A stretch of 64,000 bases of DNA from Motiliproteus sp041586735 (GTDB lineage Bacteria; Pseudomonadota; Gammaproteobacteria; Pseudomonadales; Balneatricaceae): contig JBFGZQ010000003.1 in the NCBI GenBank assembly GCA_041586735.1, positions 167,932 through 231,931 on the forward strand, written 5' to 3'. A program made the position numbers and the translations under genes. The stretch's first letter is position 1; every line of letters begins with the position of its first letter. Below the pieces are notes generated by a model, which saw only the letters and a list, made by a program, of their open reading frames with translations, was not told the DNA's origin and ran no database searches. Positions 8,680 through 18,030 of the stretch are shown in pieces.

Positions 8680-9093
8680 TTATTGTGCTTGCTGGGATAC
8701 GAAGTCGCCTACCGCGCGCAGCGCATCTTTACGACTGATCTGCCCCACCAGCTTACCATTATGCAGCACAGGCAAGCGTCGCCGACTACTGGAGATGAAC
8801 TGTTCTGACAGTGCAATAATATCCGCGCTGCTCGAGACAGTTTCTACGTTGACGGTCATAAAATCGCCGACACAACCGCCTTTCTCCTCTTCATAATAGG
8901 TATGCTTCAATATCGCCTTCAGGCAATCAACCTCTGACAACATACCGACCAACTCTCCTCGATCATTGATCACGGGTGCACCCGAGATATTCGATTCAGA
9001 GAAAATACTAATCGCCTTAAACAGGTCGGTTTCGGGCCTAAATGTGATCAACTGAGTGGTCATATAGTCCGCAACCTTTACACTTTTCAGCAT
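8680..9093 (-). CDS. Two-CBS-domain protein (copy 1)
   Basis: 137 residues made almost entirely of a CBS pair: KVADYMTTQLITFRPE, GAPVINDRGELVGMLSE, then VGDFMTVNVETVSS and RRLPVLHNGKLVGQISR. CBS pairs bind adenosine nucleotides and usually regulate something else; this is a free-standing copy. AGGAGC precedes the ATG. A paralogue of the same length and opening (MLKSV..DYM) is encoded at 25899-26318, next to the cytochrome oxidase cluster. The ligand and partner are unknown. Confidence 0.85.
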   Translation of the reverse strand: MLKSVKVADYMTTQLITFRPETDLFKAISIFSESNISGAPVINDRGELVGMLSEVDCLKAILKHTYYEEEKGGCVGDFMTVNVETVSSSADIIALSEQFISSSRRRLPVLHNGKLVGQISRKDALRAVGDFVSQQAQ

Positions 9094-9138
9094 TGTACTG
9101 CTCCTAATATCCTTTATTTTACAGCGATCGGCGTCTAG

Positions 9139-9993
9139 CTACGCAAACACGACGGTCTTATTTCCATGAACCAAAATGCGGTCCTCCAAGTGCCAGCGCA
9201 AACCTCGCGCTAGCACAGATTTCTCAGCGTCTCGTCCCAAACGCACCATATCATCGGCACTATCATTATGGGTGATGCGAATCACATCCTGGTCGATAAT
9301 AGGGCCGGCATCCAGCTCCTCAGTTACATAATGACAGGTAGCACCAATCAATTTCACCCCGCGCTCATAAGCTTGATGATAGGGTTTAGCTCCGGCAAAA
9401 GAGGGGAGAAAGCTATGGTGGATATTGATCACCCGGGATGCGTACTGTCGGCACAACTCCGGAGGCAAAATCTGCATATAGCGAGCCAACACAATAGTAT
9501 CGATCCTGTTTTGCTCCACAAGCTCAACCACCCGATCAAATGCAGCCTGCTTATCTTCACTAGCAACCGGGACGTGATGGTAGGGAATTCCATGCCACTC
9601 CACCATGCTACGTAAGTCGTCATGATTAGAGATGACGCATGGAATCTCACAATCGAGCTCCTGACTATTGTAGCGATAGAGCAGATCGGCCAAGCAGTGC
9701 GACTGTTTACTGGCCATCAGCAACACCCGCTTGGGCTTAACAGAATCACTCAGACTCCAGACCATATTGAATGACTGGGCAATCGAGTTAAATGACTCTC
9801 GTAACTCATCAGCCGAAAAAGCCAGGTTACGCGCGCTAATCTCATAGCGCATAAAAAACCAGCCGGTAGCGCTATCAGAGTGCTGATTGGCTTCGGTAAT
9901 CGAGCCGCCATGACTGGAGATAAAACTACTGACCATAGCCACAATGCCAACCCGATCAGGGCACGAGATTACCAAACGATAGCGGGGGTGCAT
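9139..9993 (-). CDS. purU: Formyltetrahydrofolate deformylase
   Basis: 284 residues, normal for PurU, which hydrolyses 10-formyl-THF to THF and formate and so balances one-carbon units and supplies formate to PurT. An N-terminal ACT domain (RLVISCPDRVGIVAMVSSF) is followed by a linker and the formyltransferase-fold catalytic domain. The latter has NIHHSFLPSFAGAKPY and GATCHYVTEELDAGPII, carrying the expected Asn, His and Asp. It is a single gene; the ribosome site is weak. Confidence 0.93.
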   Translation of the reverse strand: MHPRYRLVISCPDRVGIVAMVSSFISSHGGSITEANQHSDSATGWFFMRYEISARNLAFSADELRESFNSIAQSFNMVWSLSDSVKPKRVLLMASKQSHCLADLLYRYNSQELDCEIPCVISNHDDLRSMVEWHGIPYHHVPVASEDKQAAFDRVVELVEQNRIDTIVLARYMQILPPELCRQYASRVINIHHSFLPSFAGAKPYHQAYERGVKLIGATCHYVTEELDAGPIIDQDVIRITHNDSADDMVRLGRDAEKSVLARGLRWHLEDRILVHGNKTVVFA

Positions 9994-10122
9994 AAATAGT
10001 AGGATCCAATCTCAAGCGATGTAGCGCTTTACTAGCAGAATTTCTTGGCATTCTAGCAACTTATCTACGCAATACCACCTCTATCAGCCTAATCACAAAT
10101 ACAAGTCTCGGTCCTGTCCTCG

Positions 10123-10470
10123 CTATTCCGAGTCGATATACAGCTGTTCTGTTTTCGCCGCGCAGATGAAATCATTCGCATGCAACCCTTGGAGTGCATG
10201 GGTCCACCAATACACCTCAACACCACCCCAGCGAGTGATCAACTCAGGATGATGACCCTGCTGTTCAGCCAACCCACCGACCCGATGGGTAAACGCCAGC
10301 GCATCGGCAAAATTTTTAAACCGATAATGGCGCTGCAATTGCCGGATGCCGTTGCGCTCAACAACCCGCCACGCTACCAATTGCCTTAACCAGCGTTCCG
10401 TCTGTGCGGCCGACACGGTACTCGCACCCGCATCACAGGCCTGACACTGCTGCTCATTCAAACTGCTCAT
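10123..10470 (-). CDS. phhB: Pterin-4a-carbinolamine dehydratase
   Basis: 115 residues from the ATG at 10470, which has GGAGGT just upstream. The dehydratase recycles the 4a-hydroxytetrahydropterin formed by phenylalanine hydroxylase. Family features seen are WRVVERNGIRQLQRHYRF, FTHRVGGLAEQQGHHPEL and VEVYWWTHALQGL, with the catalytic His pair in GHHPE and the His of WWTH. No phhA is in the window, so the partner must be elsewhere. Confidence 0.9.
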   Translation of the reverse strand: MSSLNEQQCQACDAGASTVSAAQTERWLRQLVAWRVVERNGIRQLQRHYRFKNFADALAFTHRVGGLAEQQGHHPELITRWGGVEVYWWTHALQGLHANDFICAAKTEQLYIDSE

Positions 10471-10628
10471 AACACCTCCATCAGCCCGCCGCATCCGCAC
10501 CCGTTAGACGGATACTATAAGTCCGTATAGACGGCTAGACTTGGCTTTCGATCGATACCTCTAGGCTGTAATATAGCCCGAAACCCTAAGACAGCATCTC
10601 CAACTATTCATCTCAGGCGCCGCATACC

Positions 10629-11996
10629 TTGACCCTTTCCAGCCCCGACATCCTTAGCGTTAGCGATCTCAATCAACAAACACGCCAGCTGCTGGAAAAA
10701 AACTTTGCGCTGATTCAGGTCACAGGTGAGATATCCAACTTCGCCTGCCCCAGCTCTGGACACTGGTACTTTACCCTCAAGGACGATCGTGCCCAGGTCC
10801 GTTGCGCACTGTTCAAAAGCCGTTCTCGATTTCTAAAATACCAACCCCAAAACGGTGACCAGGTACTGCTCAGGGCAAAAGTCAGCCTTTACGAAGGCCG
10901 TGGTGAATACCAGTTAATCGGCGAGTATCTGGAAGCCGCAGGCAGCGGCGACCTACAAGCCGCTTTCGAGATCCTGAAACAGAAACTACAACTCGAAGGC
11001 CTGTTTGGATCGGATCACAAACGCCCACTGCCCAGCCTACCCCAGCATATAGGGGTGATCACCTCGGCCACCGGGGCTGCCATTCAAGACATACTCAGCG
11101 TGCTCAAGCGACGCTTCCCTGCCATTCCGATCACCCTCTACCCTGCCGCAGTCCAGGGCGATGGCGCCCCACAACAACTCTGCAAAGCATTAGATCTAGC
11201 CAACCGCTCAAAACGTTGCGATATATTAATTATCGGCAGAGGGGGCGGTTCGGCCGAGGACCTGAGCGCCTTTAATGACGAAACGCTGGCGCGCGCGGTT
11301 TTTAACAGTACCATCCCGATCGTCAGCGCCGTGGGCCACGAGATCGACTTCAGCATCTGTGACTTTGTTGCCGACGCCCGTGCACCCACCCCCTCGGCAG
11401 CAGCGGAACTCATCAGCCCGGACTGCACACAACTGCATGAACAACTGCGTCACTACCAGCGCCATCTGCTGCAGCTGTTCCAGCACAGCCAGCGCCAACG
11501 CCAGCAACATTTAGATACGCTCCGCTCTCGACTGCGCCATCCCGGCCAACGCTTGCAAGAGCAAACACAGCGTCTGGACTCTTTAGAATTACGCCTCCGC
11601 TATGCCCAGGCAGCCCAGCTACAACGCCAGCAAACACGATTAGCCCATCTGCAAAAACGCTTCCAGGCTCAGCTACCGCACAAAAATATCACCAGACTGC
11701 AGCAGCAGCTTCCGCAGCTACAACAGCGCTTAACACGCGCTTTAAGCCACCGACTGCAACTGCTAAAACAGCGCCTGGCTGAACAGGCGCATGCACTTCA
11801 CGCCATCAGTCCGCTAGCCACCCTGGAGCGTGGTTATGCGATTGTAACCACCCAGGATCAGCGGCTGTTACACAGCAGTCAGCAGACCCGCCTGGGGGAG
11901 ACACTCCACACCCGTCTAGCACAGGGGTCGGTATGGAGCCGAGTCACCGCCATTGAAGCGGATGATGCGCCAGCGCCTCTCAATCCGAATAATTAA
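10629..11996 (+). CDS. xseA: Exodeoxyribonuclease VII large subunit
   Basis: 455 residues with the full XseA layout. The N-terminal OB fold has VTGEISNFACPSSGHWYFTL, the catalytic region has GVITSATGAAIQDILSVLKR, DILIIGRGGGSAEDL and VGHEIDFSICDFVADARAPTP, and a long Gln/Arg/Leu-rich coiled coil follows to the end. With XseB it degrades single-stranded DNA to oligonucleotides. The start is a TTG at 10629 (MTLSSPDIL), which fits the family N-terminus; the ribosome site is weak. The M23 peptidase gene follows after 13 bases. Confidence 0.93.
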   Translation: MTLSSPDILSVSDLNQQTRQLLEKNFALIQVTGEISNFACPSSGHWYFTLKDDRAQVRCALFKSRSRFLKYQPQNGDQVLLRAKVSLYEGRGEYQLIGEYLEAAGSGDLQAAFEILKQKLQLEGLFGSDHKRPLPSLPQHIGVITSATGAAIQDILSVLKRRFPAIPITLYPAAVQGDGAPQQLCKALDLANRSKRCDILIIGRGGGSAEDLSAFNDETLARAVFNSTIPIVSAVGHEIDFSICDFVADARAPTPSAAAELISPDCTQLHEQLRHYQRHLLQLFQHSQRQRQQHLDTLRSRLRHPGQRLQEQTQRLDSLELRLRYAQAAQLQRQQTRLAHLQKRFQAQLPHKNITRLQQQLPQLQQRLTRALSHRLQLLKQRLAEQAHALHAISPLATLERGYAIVTTQDQRLLHSSQQTRLGETLHTRLAQGSVWSRVTAIEADDAPAPLNPNN

Positions 11997-12009
11997 TCAG
12001 GTGAAACCC

Positions 12010-12882
12010 ATGTACCCAAGCCTACGCCAACTGACTGCGGTGATTGCCGCGACGCTACTGCTGCTGATCAGCCTCGGCAGCCCGCTACTGGCCGCTAACG
12101 ACACCCAGCTTCCCGGGCCACTGGCGGTACCCGGTGGGGTCGCACACGTGCTGCTGCCTATTGACAGCGCCACCCCTCCTACTGCTTATTTCGGCAACCA
12201 CAGGTTATGGGTGCAAAGCACCCTAGGCACTCGATACCAGGCACAAGCCCCGTGGCTGGCGCTGGTCGGCATCCCCTTAGAGACCCCTGTCGGAGCTCAA
12301 CAGATTGACGTTGGCAAGCAAGCGTTTGCGTTTGTAGTCGCCGCCAAACAGTACGCCGAGCAGCGACTGATCATCAAAGACCGGCGCAAGGTCAATCCAA
12401 ATCCATTAGATATGGAGCGTATCAACAGCGAAAAGACCCGCATGCTCAGCGCATTAGCCCACTGGAGCGAACCCGAGCTCATGATTAGCCGCTTTCAACG
12501 CCCTGCGCCGGGCCCCTTCAGCAGCCCTTTCGGATTACGGCGTTTTTTTAATGACCAACCCCGCAAGCCCCACAGCGGGCTCGATATTGCCGCAGCCAAG
12601 GGCACGCCTATCCTGGCTCCTGCTCCTGGGGTGATACTGGATGCCGGCGACTACTTTTTTAACGGTCGCAACCTGATCCTCGACCATGGCCGCGGCCTCA
12701 TCAGCATGTATTCGCACCTGGAGCGTATCGACGTACAGATCGGCGAGCGGATCAGCACCGGGGACATGCTTGGCACTGTGGGCAACAGCGGCCGGGTTAC
12801 CGGCCCACACCTGCACTGGACGATCAGTCTTAACAACGCACGGGTGGACCCCTTACTGTTTTTGGATCCTGCCCAGCCTTAA
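12010..12882 (+). CDS. M23 (LytM-type) peptidase, exported
   Basis: About 290 residues with an N-terminal signal peptide (LTAVIAATLLLLISLGSPLLA, cleavage after LLAA). An Ig-like region comes next, then a C-terminal lysostaphin-type domain with zinc-site motifs HSGLDIAA and GPHLHW and the conserved SMYSHLERIDV. It is probably a periplasmic murein endopeptidase or an activator of amidases. The ATG at 12010 is used. It immediately follows xseA and is likely co-transcribed with it. Confidence 0.87.
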   Translation: MYPSLRQLTAVIAATLLLLISLGSPLLAANDTQLPGPLAVPGGVAHVLLPIDSATPPTAYFGNHRLWVQSTLGTRYQAQAPWLALVGIPLETPVGAQQIDVGKQAFAFVVAAKQYAEQRLIIKDRRKVNPNPLDMERINSEKTRMLSALAHWSEPELMISRFQRPAPGPFSSPFGLRRFFNDQPRKPHSGLDIAAAKGTPILAPAPGVILDAGDYFFNGRNLILDHGRGLISMYSHLERIDVQIGERISTGDMLGTVGNSGRVTGPHLHWTISLNNARVDPLLFLDPAQP

Positions 12883-12949
12883 AACCTACAGGCTAATATC
12901 TCGAACTTGGCGCCCAGACCCTTTACAGGCTCCCTTTCCAAGCCTTGGC

Positions 12950-12958
12950 TGTTATAAT
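12950..12958 (+). promoter_or_regulatory. Extended -10 promoter for fklB
   Basis: TGTTATAAT at 12950-12958 is an extended -10 (TG-N-TATAAT) placed 34 bases before the fklB start. No good -35 is present at the usual distance, which is tolerated with an extended -10. Confidence 0.5.
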
Positions 12959-12992
12959 GGCGGCCTTTTAACCCTCTAGAGCGAGTATATAG

Positions 12993-13607
12993 ATGAGTCA
13001 GATCGACAGCGTCGAACAGAAGGTCAGCTACGGCATTGGACTACAGATGGGATCTCAGTTGCGTGAAAACAGCATTGATGGCCTGGAAATTGACTTGGTG
13101 CTCCAGGGCTTGAGCACCGCATTTGCCGGCGAGCAAGCCAGCGTCTCCAACGAAGCACTGCAAGCCGCCTTCGCCACCCTGAACGAGCAACGTCAAGCGG
13201 CCGCTGAAGCTAACGCCGGTGCTGCTGAAGCCGAAGGTCTGAGCTTTCTCGCCGACAATGCTAAGCGTGACGGTGTTAGCGTCACCGAGTCAGGGCTGCA
13301 ATACGAAGTGATCACCGAAGGTAGCGGAGCCAAGCCCAGCGCCAGCTCCACCGTCCGCACCCACTACCACGGTACCTTCATCGATGGTCGCATCTTTGAT
13401 AGCTCCGTGGACCGCAACCAGCCTGCAGAATTCCCTGTCGGCGGGGTGATCGCGGGCTGGACAGAAGCCCTGCAGATGATGAGTGTCGGCTCTAAGTGGC
13501 GCTTAGTGATTCCGTCCAAGCTTGGCTACGGCGCTCAGGGTGCGGGTGGTTCTATCCCACCACACTGCACTCTGGTATTTGAAGTTGAATTGCTAGACAT
13601 TCTATAG
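12993..13607 (+). CDS. fklB: FKBP-type peptidyl-prolyl isomerase
   Basis: 204 residues, as for FklB. The helical dimerisation domain starts KVSYGIGLQMGSQLRENSI. The C-terminal FKBP domain has VRTHYHGTFIDGRIFDSS, GWTEALQMM, WRLVIPSKLGYG and GSIPPHCTLVFEVELL. No signal peptide is present, so it is cytosolic. It catalyses proline cis-trans isomerisation. It has its own extended -10 promoter, and the esterase gene follows 19 bases on. Confidence 0.92.
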   Translation: MSQIDSVEQKVSYGIGLQMGSQLRENSIDGLEIDLVLQGLSTAFAGEQASVSNEALQAAFATLNEQRQAAAEANAGAAEAEGLSFLADNAKRDGVSVTESGLQYEVITEGSGAKPSASSTVRTHYHGTFIDGRIFDSSVDRNQPAEFPVGGVIAGWTEALQMMSVGSKWRLVIPSKLGYGAQGAGGSIPPHCTLVFEVELLDIL

Positions 13608-13626
13608 ATCAAGGAAACCTCCGCGC

Positions 13627-14430
13627 ATGCAACTGCACGGCAAATGCTACGGCAGCAACACCGCGTCGCCACTGGTTATTCTACACGGCCTATTCGGCAG
13701 TTTGGATAACTGGGCAGGACAATCCAGCACCCTCGCCGAGCTGTATCAGGTGTGGGCACTGGATCTTCGCAACCATGGCCGCTCGGGCTGGGACAGCGAC
13801 ACCTCCTATGCAGCCATGAGCGAAGACCTGCTGCAGTTTATCGATGCCCAGGGATTCGATCGCATCCTGCTGCTGGGCCACTCGATGGGAGGCAAGGTGG
13901 CGATGCAGTTTGCACTGGATCATCCACAGCGCGTAGAAAAACTGATCGTGGTGGATATTGCCCCAGTGCTCTATCCACCGCATCACAACGAGGTGTTCGC
14001 AGGGTTAAACAGTGTAGACTTAACCATCCTCGGTTCTCGGCGTGATGCGGACCTGCAGCTCCAGGCCTCTGTTGCTGATGCCGCTATCCGCCAGTTTTTA
14101 CTTAAAAACCTGTACCGCAGCGACGATCAGTTTGCTTGGCGGATGAATATCAGGGCACTGGAGTCTGGCTACGCCCAGATTGCCGCAGCACCTAGGGCTA
14201 CAGCTGCAAACGCCCAGTACCCAGGACCCACGCTGTTTATCAAGGGTGCGTTATCCAACTATATCCAGCCCCAGCATCGTGATGCCATAGCAACCTTATT
14301 CCCCAACGCGCAAGCACGCATTATGAGTGACGTAGGGCACTGGCCTCACGCAGAAAAGCCCCGTGCCTTTAATGGACTCATAACGCGCTTTTTAGAGACT
14401 AAGCGGATCATGGATACGACCGATCAATGA
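13627..14430 (+). CDS. ybfF: Alpha/beta-hydrolase, YbfF-like esterase
   Basis: 267 residues with the hydrolase landmarks HGLFGSLDNW (oxyanion), DLRNHGRSGWDSD, the nucleophile elbow GHSMGGK and a C-terminal DVGHWPHAEKP holding the catalytic His. The arrangement matches the YbfF esterase, which acts on short acyl esters and acyl-CoA thioesters in vitro. AAGGAAAC lies upstream of the ATG. It converges with bioD, only 24 bases away. Confidence 0.8.
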   Translation: MQLHGKCYGSNTASPLVILHGLFGSLDNWAGQSSTLAELYQVWALDLRNHGRSGWDSDTSYAAMSEDLLQFIDAQGFDRILLLGHSMGGKVAMQFALDHPQRVEKLIVVDIAPVLYPPHHNEVFAGLNSVDLTILGSRRDADLQLQASVADAAIRQFLLKNLYRSDDQFAWRMNIRALESGYAQIAAAPRATAANAQYPGPTLFIKGALSNYIQPQHRDAIATLFPNAQARIMSDVGHWPHAEKPRAFNGLITRFLETKRIMDTTDQ

Positions 14431-14454
14431 TCCGCACCCAGAGCGCCGAGCCGC

Positions 14455-15150
14455 TCAATCTTTGTGCAACAAATAATCTAAGCAGCGTTCAACAGCCTGG
14501 GCTGCACCACAAACACCGGAGTCGGGCAAATAAGGAATTTCAGCCAACAGCGGCGCTTTCAACTGCGCTTCAAGGGTTTGCAGGTTTTCTTGGTAGCAGC
14601 TCATCGCCGGGTCGATCTGATTAGCAATCCAGCCCGCCAACGGCAAACCGTCCGCAGCAATCGCCTCGGCGGTCAGCAAGGCATGGCTGAGGCAACCCAA
14701 GCGCATACCCACCACTAAAATCACCGGCAAATTCAACTCTTTGGCAAGATCTGCCAGAGTTTCGTTGTGATTCAAGGGCACTCGCCAACCGCCAGCCCCC
14801 TCAACCAGCACCAAGTCTGCAGGGGTCATTAACGCCCCCCGGCAATATCCCGCTAGGCGACTGACCCTGAGATTTTTACCCTCGCGCTGCGCCGCAATAT
14901 GGGGGGCGATCGGTTCGGCCAACAACACCGGGTTAACCTGCGGGTAACTTAACTTGACCGAACTGTGCTGCATTAACTGCAACGCATCCAGATTACCGAC
15001 GCCCAGCGCAGTTTCCTGACTCCCTGCCGCGACTGGCTTGAGCCCAAAGCAGCGCTTGCCCTGCTGCTGAGCGGCTTGCAGTAAAGCTGCTGCCGCAAAG
15101 GTTTTACCCACATCGGTATCGGTACCGGTAATAAAATAGCTGCGCGCCAC
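14455..15150 (-). CDS. bioD: Dethiobiotin synthetase
   Basis: 231 residues. BioD closes the ureido ring of dethiobiotin from 7,8-diaminopelargonate, CO2 and ATP. It has the P-loop GTDTDVGKTFAAA at the N-terminus, KPVAAGSQ, and the switch sequence VEGAGGWRVPL. It is the last gene of the bioB-F-H-C-D operon. bioA, which makes its substrate, is not in the window. Confidence 0.95.
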   Translation of the reverse strand: MARSYFITGTDTDVGKTFAAAALLQAAQQQGKRCFGLKPVAAGSQETALGVGNLDALQLMQHSSVKLSYPQVNPVLLAEPIAPHIAAQREGKNLRVSRLAGYCRGALMTPADLVLVEGAGGWRVPLNHNETLADLAKELNLPVILVVGMRLGCLSHALLTAEAIAADGLPLAGWIANQIDPAMSCYQENLQTLEAQLKAPLLAEIPYLPDSGVCGAAQAVERCLDYLLHKD

Positions 15151-15195
15151 GATGATTGCTACTCCGTTATGCTGTCAAAAAGCTGTCAGCCTGGA

Positions 15196-16002
15196 CTAAC
15201 GTCGCTGAAGCCGATAATAAAACACCTGATAGGTCGCCGGAATTTTTCCCTGGTCATCTCGCAGCCGCTCATAGGCACTGCGAAACGCTTTGACCCGCTG
15301 GCGACCAGACAGGCTTTGCTGACGACCCGGATTCAGGTTGTGCGCACCCAGCCCCTTGAGCTCATCCGTCAACTGCTTGAGCTGATCAAACTGCAGCACG
15401 ATGCGCTGCTGCTCAAAAGCCACTATCTCAAACCCAGGTTCAATAGCCGTATCAATATGCTGCTGCGCTACAAACTGATTCACATGCTGATAGTCGTCCA
15501 CCGCAGCCCAGGCAGCACGCAATTCACTCAGGGTATCCGGGCCTAGGGTGGCGATCAACGCACAACCACCAGGACGCATGACCCGGGCAAGCTCAGCAAA
15601 GAGGCGCTGCGGATGCTGGCACCATTGAATCGCCAAACTACTGAACAGGCCATCGATACAACTGTCTGCCAATGGCAGCTGCTCGGCATCGGCACACAGA
15701 TAATCGATCTGGGGATGCGCCCGGGCGCTGCGGGCAAAACTAAGCATCCCCTGAGCCATATCCAGCGCCAGCACCCGGGTACCGGGCAACTGCGCTAACG
15801 GCAGAGAGAAATAACCGGTACCCGATCCCAGGTCCAGCAGCCGGCCGTGCCAGTGGCTCGGCTGCAGCCCGAACAGCTGATTACCCACCTGACGCTGCAG
15901 ACCGGCAACCGCATCATAATGGCAGGCGGCACGACTGAACGAACCTGCGACCTGTTGCTTATTAAAACGTGCATCGCTAGGTATAGGCAGCAGCTCAGCC
16001 AT
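15196..16002 (-). CDS. bioC: Malonyl-ACP O-methyltransferase
   Basis: About 268 residues from the ATG at 16002 (MAELLPIP), which overlaps the bioH stop by 8 bases and suggests translational coupling. BioC methylates malonyl-ACP to start pimelate synthesis. Landmarks are SFSRAACHYDAVAGLQRQVG, the SAM loop LLDLGSGTGYFSLPL, ALDMAQGMLSFAR and SSLAIQWCQHPQRLF. The upstream ATG at 16038 would intrude further into bioH and is less likely. Confidence 0.94.
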   Translation of the reverse strand: MAELLPIPSDARFNKQQVAGSFSRAACHYDAVAGLQRQVGNQLFGLQPSHWHGRLLDLGSGTGYFSLPLAQLPGTRVLALDMAQGMLSFARSARAHPQIDYLCADAEQLPLADSCIDGLFSSLAIQWCQHPQRLFAELARVMRPGGCALIATLGPDTLSELRAAWAAVDDYQHVNQFVAQQHIDTAIEPGFEIVAFEQQRIVLQFDQLKQLTDELKGLGAHNLNPGRQQSLSGRQRVKAFRSAYERLRDDQGKIPATYQVFYYRLQRR

Positions 16003-16801
16003 GGAGCCGCCCCTGAGTCCAGACCAGCACGGCCTCATTCACTGCCTTAATCACGGCCTTAGTCACGACAGGCTCTGCGGTAATAAACGGCAGATGTCCG
16101 GCATGCTCGATCCGCAGCGCCCAGTCGTTAAGCAGATCGGATTGAGCCACCGCGACAGGAACCAGGGCATCCTCTGCCGCAAACAGGAATAATCGAGGCA
16201 GCTTCAAGCTAGCAAACAATAGACGATAATCAGCAGCTAACAGCGCCAGAGCGGGGGCCAGCATCGAGGCAGCGGAGGTTTCGGCAACGACGGCCTTGAG
16301 GGTGCGTAGCAGCTGTCGTGGTTCAGGATCGCCCTGCGCCTGCAACATGGTAAAACGCTGCAGGGTTTTCAGTGGATTGACCGCTAACGCCTGTTGGAAA
16401 GAGTCGAAGGTCGCCCAGGGCATCGCCTCAGGCCAGTCGGGACGCTGCACGAAACAGGGATTGGTGGCGATCGTGATCAGCCCTAATGCCCGCTCGGGAT
16501 ACTGCGCGGCAATATACGCGGCAATCACCCCGCCAAGCGACCAACCCAGCCAGATCGGCGGTTGCGTCAGCAGTGGATCTAGATGCTGCAGTATTTGTTG
16601 AGCCAAACTATCAAGACTGTAGGGCGTGTCGGAGTCGTAGCCACTGCGCCCCAATCCTGGCAGATCCACCAGCAGCACTTGGAAATCGGCCTCTAACATC
16701 GGCAACCACTGCTGCCAGATGGCACTCGACATCCCCCAGCCATGCAGCAGCACCAGGGGCTGGCCATCGGGGTTACCGCGCTGTTCGACATACAGACTCA
16801 T
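15995..16801 (-). CDS. bioH: Pimeloyl-ACP methyl ester carboxylesterase
   Basis: 268 residues. BioH removes the methyl ester from pimeloyl-ACP methyl ester and ends chain elongation. Motifs are LLHGWGMSSAIWQQW, the nucleophile elbow LGWSLGGVIAAY and the C-terminal His in EHAGHLPFITAEP. It overlaps bioF by 4 bases (ATGA) and bioC by 8, so it is tightly coupled within the operon. Confidence 0.94.
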   Translation of the reverse strand: MSLYVEQRGNPDGQPLVLLHGWGMSSAIWQQWLPMLEADFQVLLVDLPGLGRSGYDSDTPYSLDSLAQQILQHLDPLLTQPPIWLGWSLGGVIAAYIAAQYPERALGLITIATNPCFVQRPDWPEAMPWATFDSFQQALAVNPLKTLQRFTMLQAQGDPEPRQLLRTLKAVVAETSAASMLAPALALLAADYRLLFASLKLPRLFLFAAEDALVPVAVAQSDLLNDWALRIEHAGHLPFITAEPVVTKAVIKAVNEAVLVWTQGRLHG

Positions 16802-18030
16802 GCGGACTGAGCTCCAGCCTGCGGGTCGACCGCGTCATGCTCAACCTCGCCCACTATTTCGCCCACTATTTCGCCCACTACCTCGGCCAACGCCTGCAAC
16901 AGCTGCTCCACCTGCTCGGTGGTATGCGCCGCACTCAGGGTCACCCGCAGTCGCGCACTGCCCTCGGGCACCGTGGGGGGACGGATCGCGGTGACAAAAA
17001 TACCGCGCTGCGCCAGTGCTGCGCTCAGTGCCAGGGCTTGCGCCGAACTGCCAACGTTGAGCGGTTGGATCGGGGTTTGCGAGTCCATCAATGCCAAGCC
17101 CAGCTGCTGCGCGCCTTGACGGAACTGCGCAATCAACCGCGCGAGATGCTGGCGCAGCGGGTCACCCTGCTGGATCAGTCGCAAAGATGCCAGGGTCGCG
17201 GCAGCCACGGCCGGTGGCATCGCAGTGGTATAGATATAACTGCGGGCGTGCTGGATCAGGGTCTCGATCAACTCCTCAGAACCCGCCACAAAAGCGCCCG
17301 CGGTACCAAAACCCTTACCCAGGGTGCCGACCAGAACCGGCACCTGCTCGAGCGTTAGCCCCAACTGTTCGACGCACCCCCCGCCACTGGGTCCCAGACA
17401 ACCAAAACCGTGGGCATCATCGACCATCAGCCAGCCGCCCTGTGCTTGGGTGACCCGACTGAGCTCGAGTAACGGCGCCTGGTCACCGTCCATGCTGAAA
17501 ATGCCATCGGTGACCACCAGCTTGCGTCGGGCCGCGCTGCGTTGCAGCTTGGTTGCCAGGCTGGCGGGATCGTTGTGCAGGTAGCGTTGAAAACGCGCGC
17601 CACTCAGCAGCCCGGCATCGAGCAACGAGGCGTGATTGAGCCGATCTTGAAACACCGCATCACCTTTACCGAGTAACGCATTCACAGCGCCCAAATTAGC
17701 CATATAACCGGTTGAGAACAGCAGCGCTCGCGGCCGACCGGTGAACTCGGCCAAGGCTTCTTCGAGTTGCTGATGATAACGGCTGTGACCATTCACCAGA
17801 TGCGAGGCGCCACTGCCGACGCCGAACTCGCTGGCGGCAGCACGAAACGCCTGGATCACCTCCGGGTGGTTAGCCAAGCCCAGGTAATCGTTACTGCAAA
17901 ACGCCAGATATGGCCGCCCATCGACGATCACCTGCGGTGCTTGCGCCGATTCCAAGGTTCGACGATAACGGTATAAATCATCCTGTTTGCGCTGCTGGAG
18001 CGCGTCGGCCAATCCCTCAAAGCCGCTCAT
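16798..18030 (-). CDS. bioF: 8-amino-7-oxononanoate synthase
   Basis: About 410 residues. BioF condenses pimeloyl-ACP/CoA with L-alanine using PLP. PLP-enzyme features are FCSNDYLGLANHPEV, SGASHLVNGHSRYHQQLE, DDAHGFGCLGPSGGG and GTLGKGFGTAGAF with the Schiff-base Lys. The ATG at 18030 shares one base with the bioB stop (TGATG). The C-terminus is unusual: a 12-base unit repeated three times at 16849-16884 encodes GEIV-GEIV-GEVV, followed by a tail rich in acidic residues and alanine. Confidence 0.95.
   Translation of the reverse strand: MSGFEGLADALQQRKQDDLYRYRRTLESAQAPQVIVDGRPYLAFCSNDYLGLANHPEVIQAFRAAASEFGVGSGASHLVNGHSRYHQQLEEALAEFTGRPRALLFSTGYMANLGAVNALLGKGDAVFQDRLNHASLLDAGLLSGARFQRYLHNDPASLATKLQRSAARRKLVVTDGIFSMDGDQAPLLELSRVTQAQGGWLMVDDAHGFGCLGPSGGGCVEQLGLTLEQVPVLVGTLGKGFGTAGAFVAGSEELIETLIQHARSYIYTTAMPPAVAAATLASLRLIQQGDPLRQHLARLIAQFRQGAQQLGLALMDSQTPIQPLNVGSSAQALALSAALAQRGIFVTAIRPPTVPEGSARLRVTLSAAHTTEQVEQLLQALAEVVGEIVGEIVGEVEHDAVDPQAGAQSA
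16849..16884. repeat. 12-bp tandem repeat (3 copies) inside the 3' end of bioF
   Basis: GCCCACTATTTC occurs at 16849-16860 and 16861-16872 exactly, and as GCCCACTACCTC at 16873-16884. The unit is in frame and adds four residues per copy (VGEI) near the BioF C-terminus, beyond the conserved catalytic fold. Confidence 0.8.

Noticed and set aside
14430..14460. Terminator between the convergent esterase gene and bioD
   Set aside because: Only 24 bases separate them and no stem with a U-run is visible.
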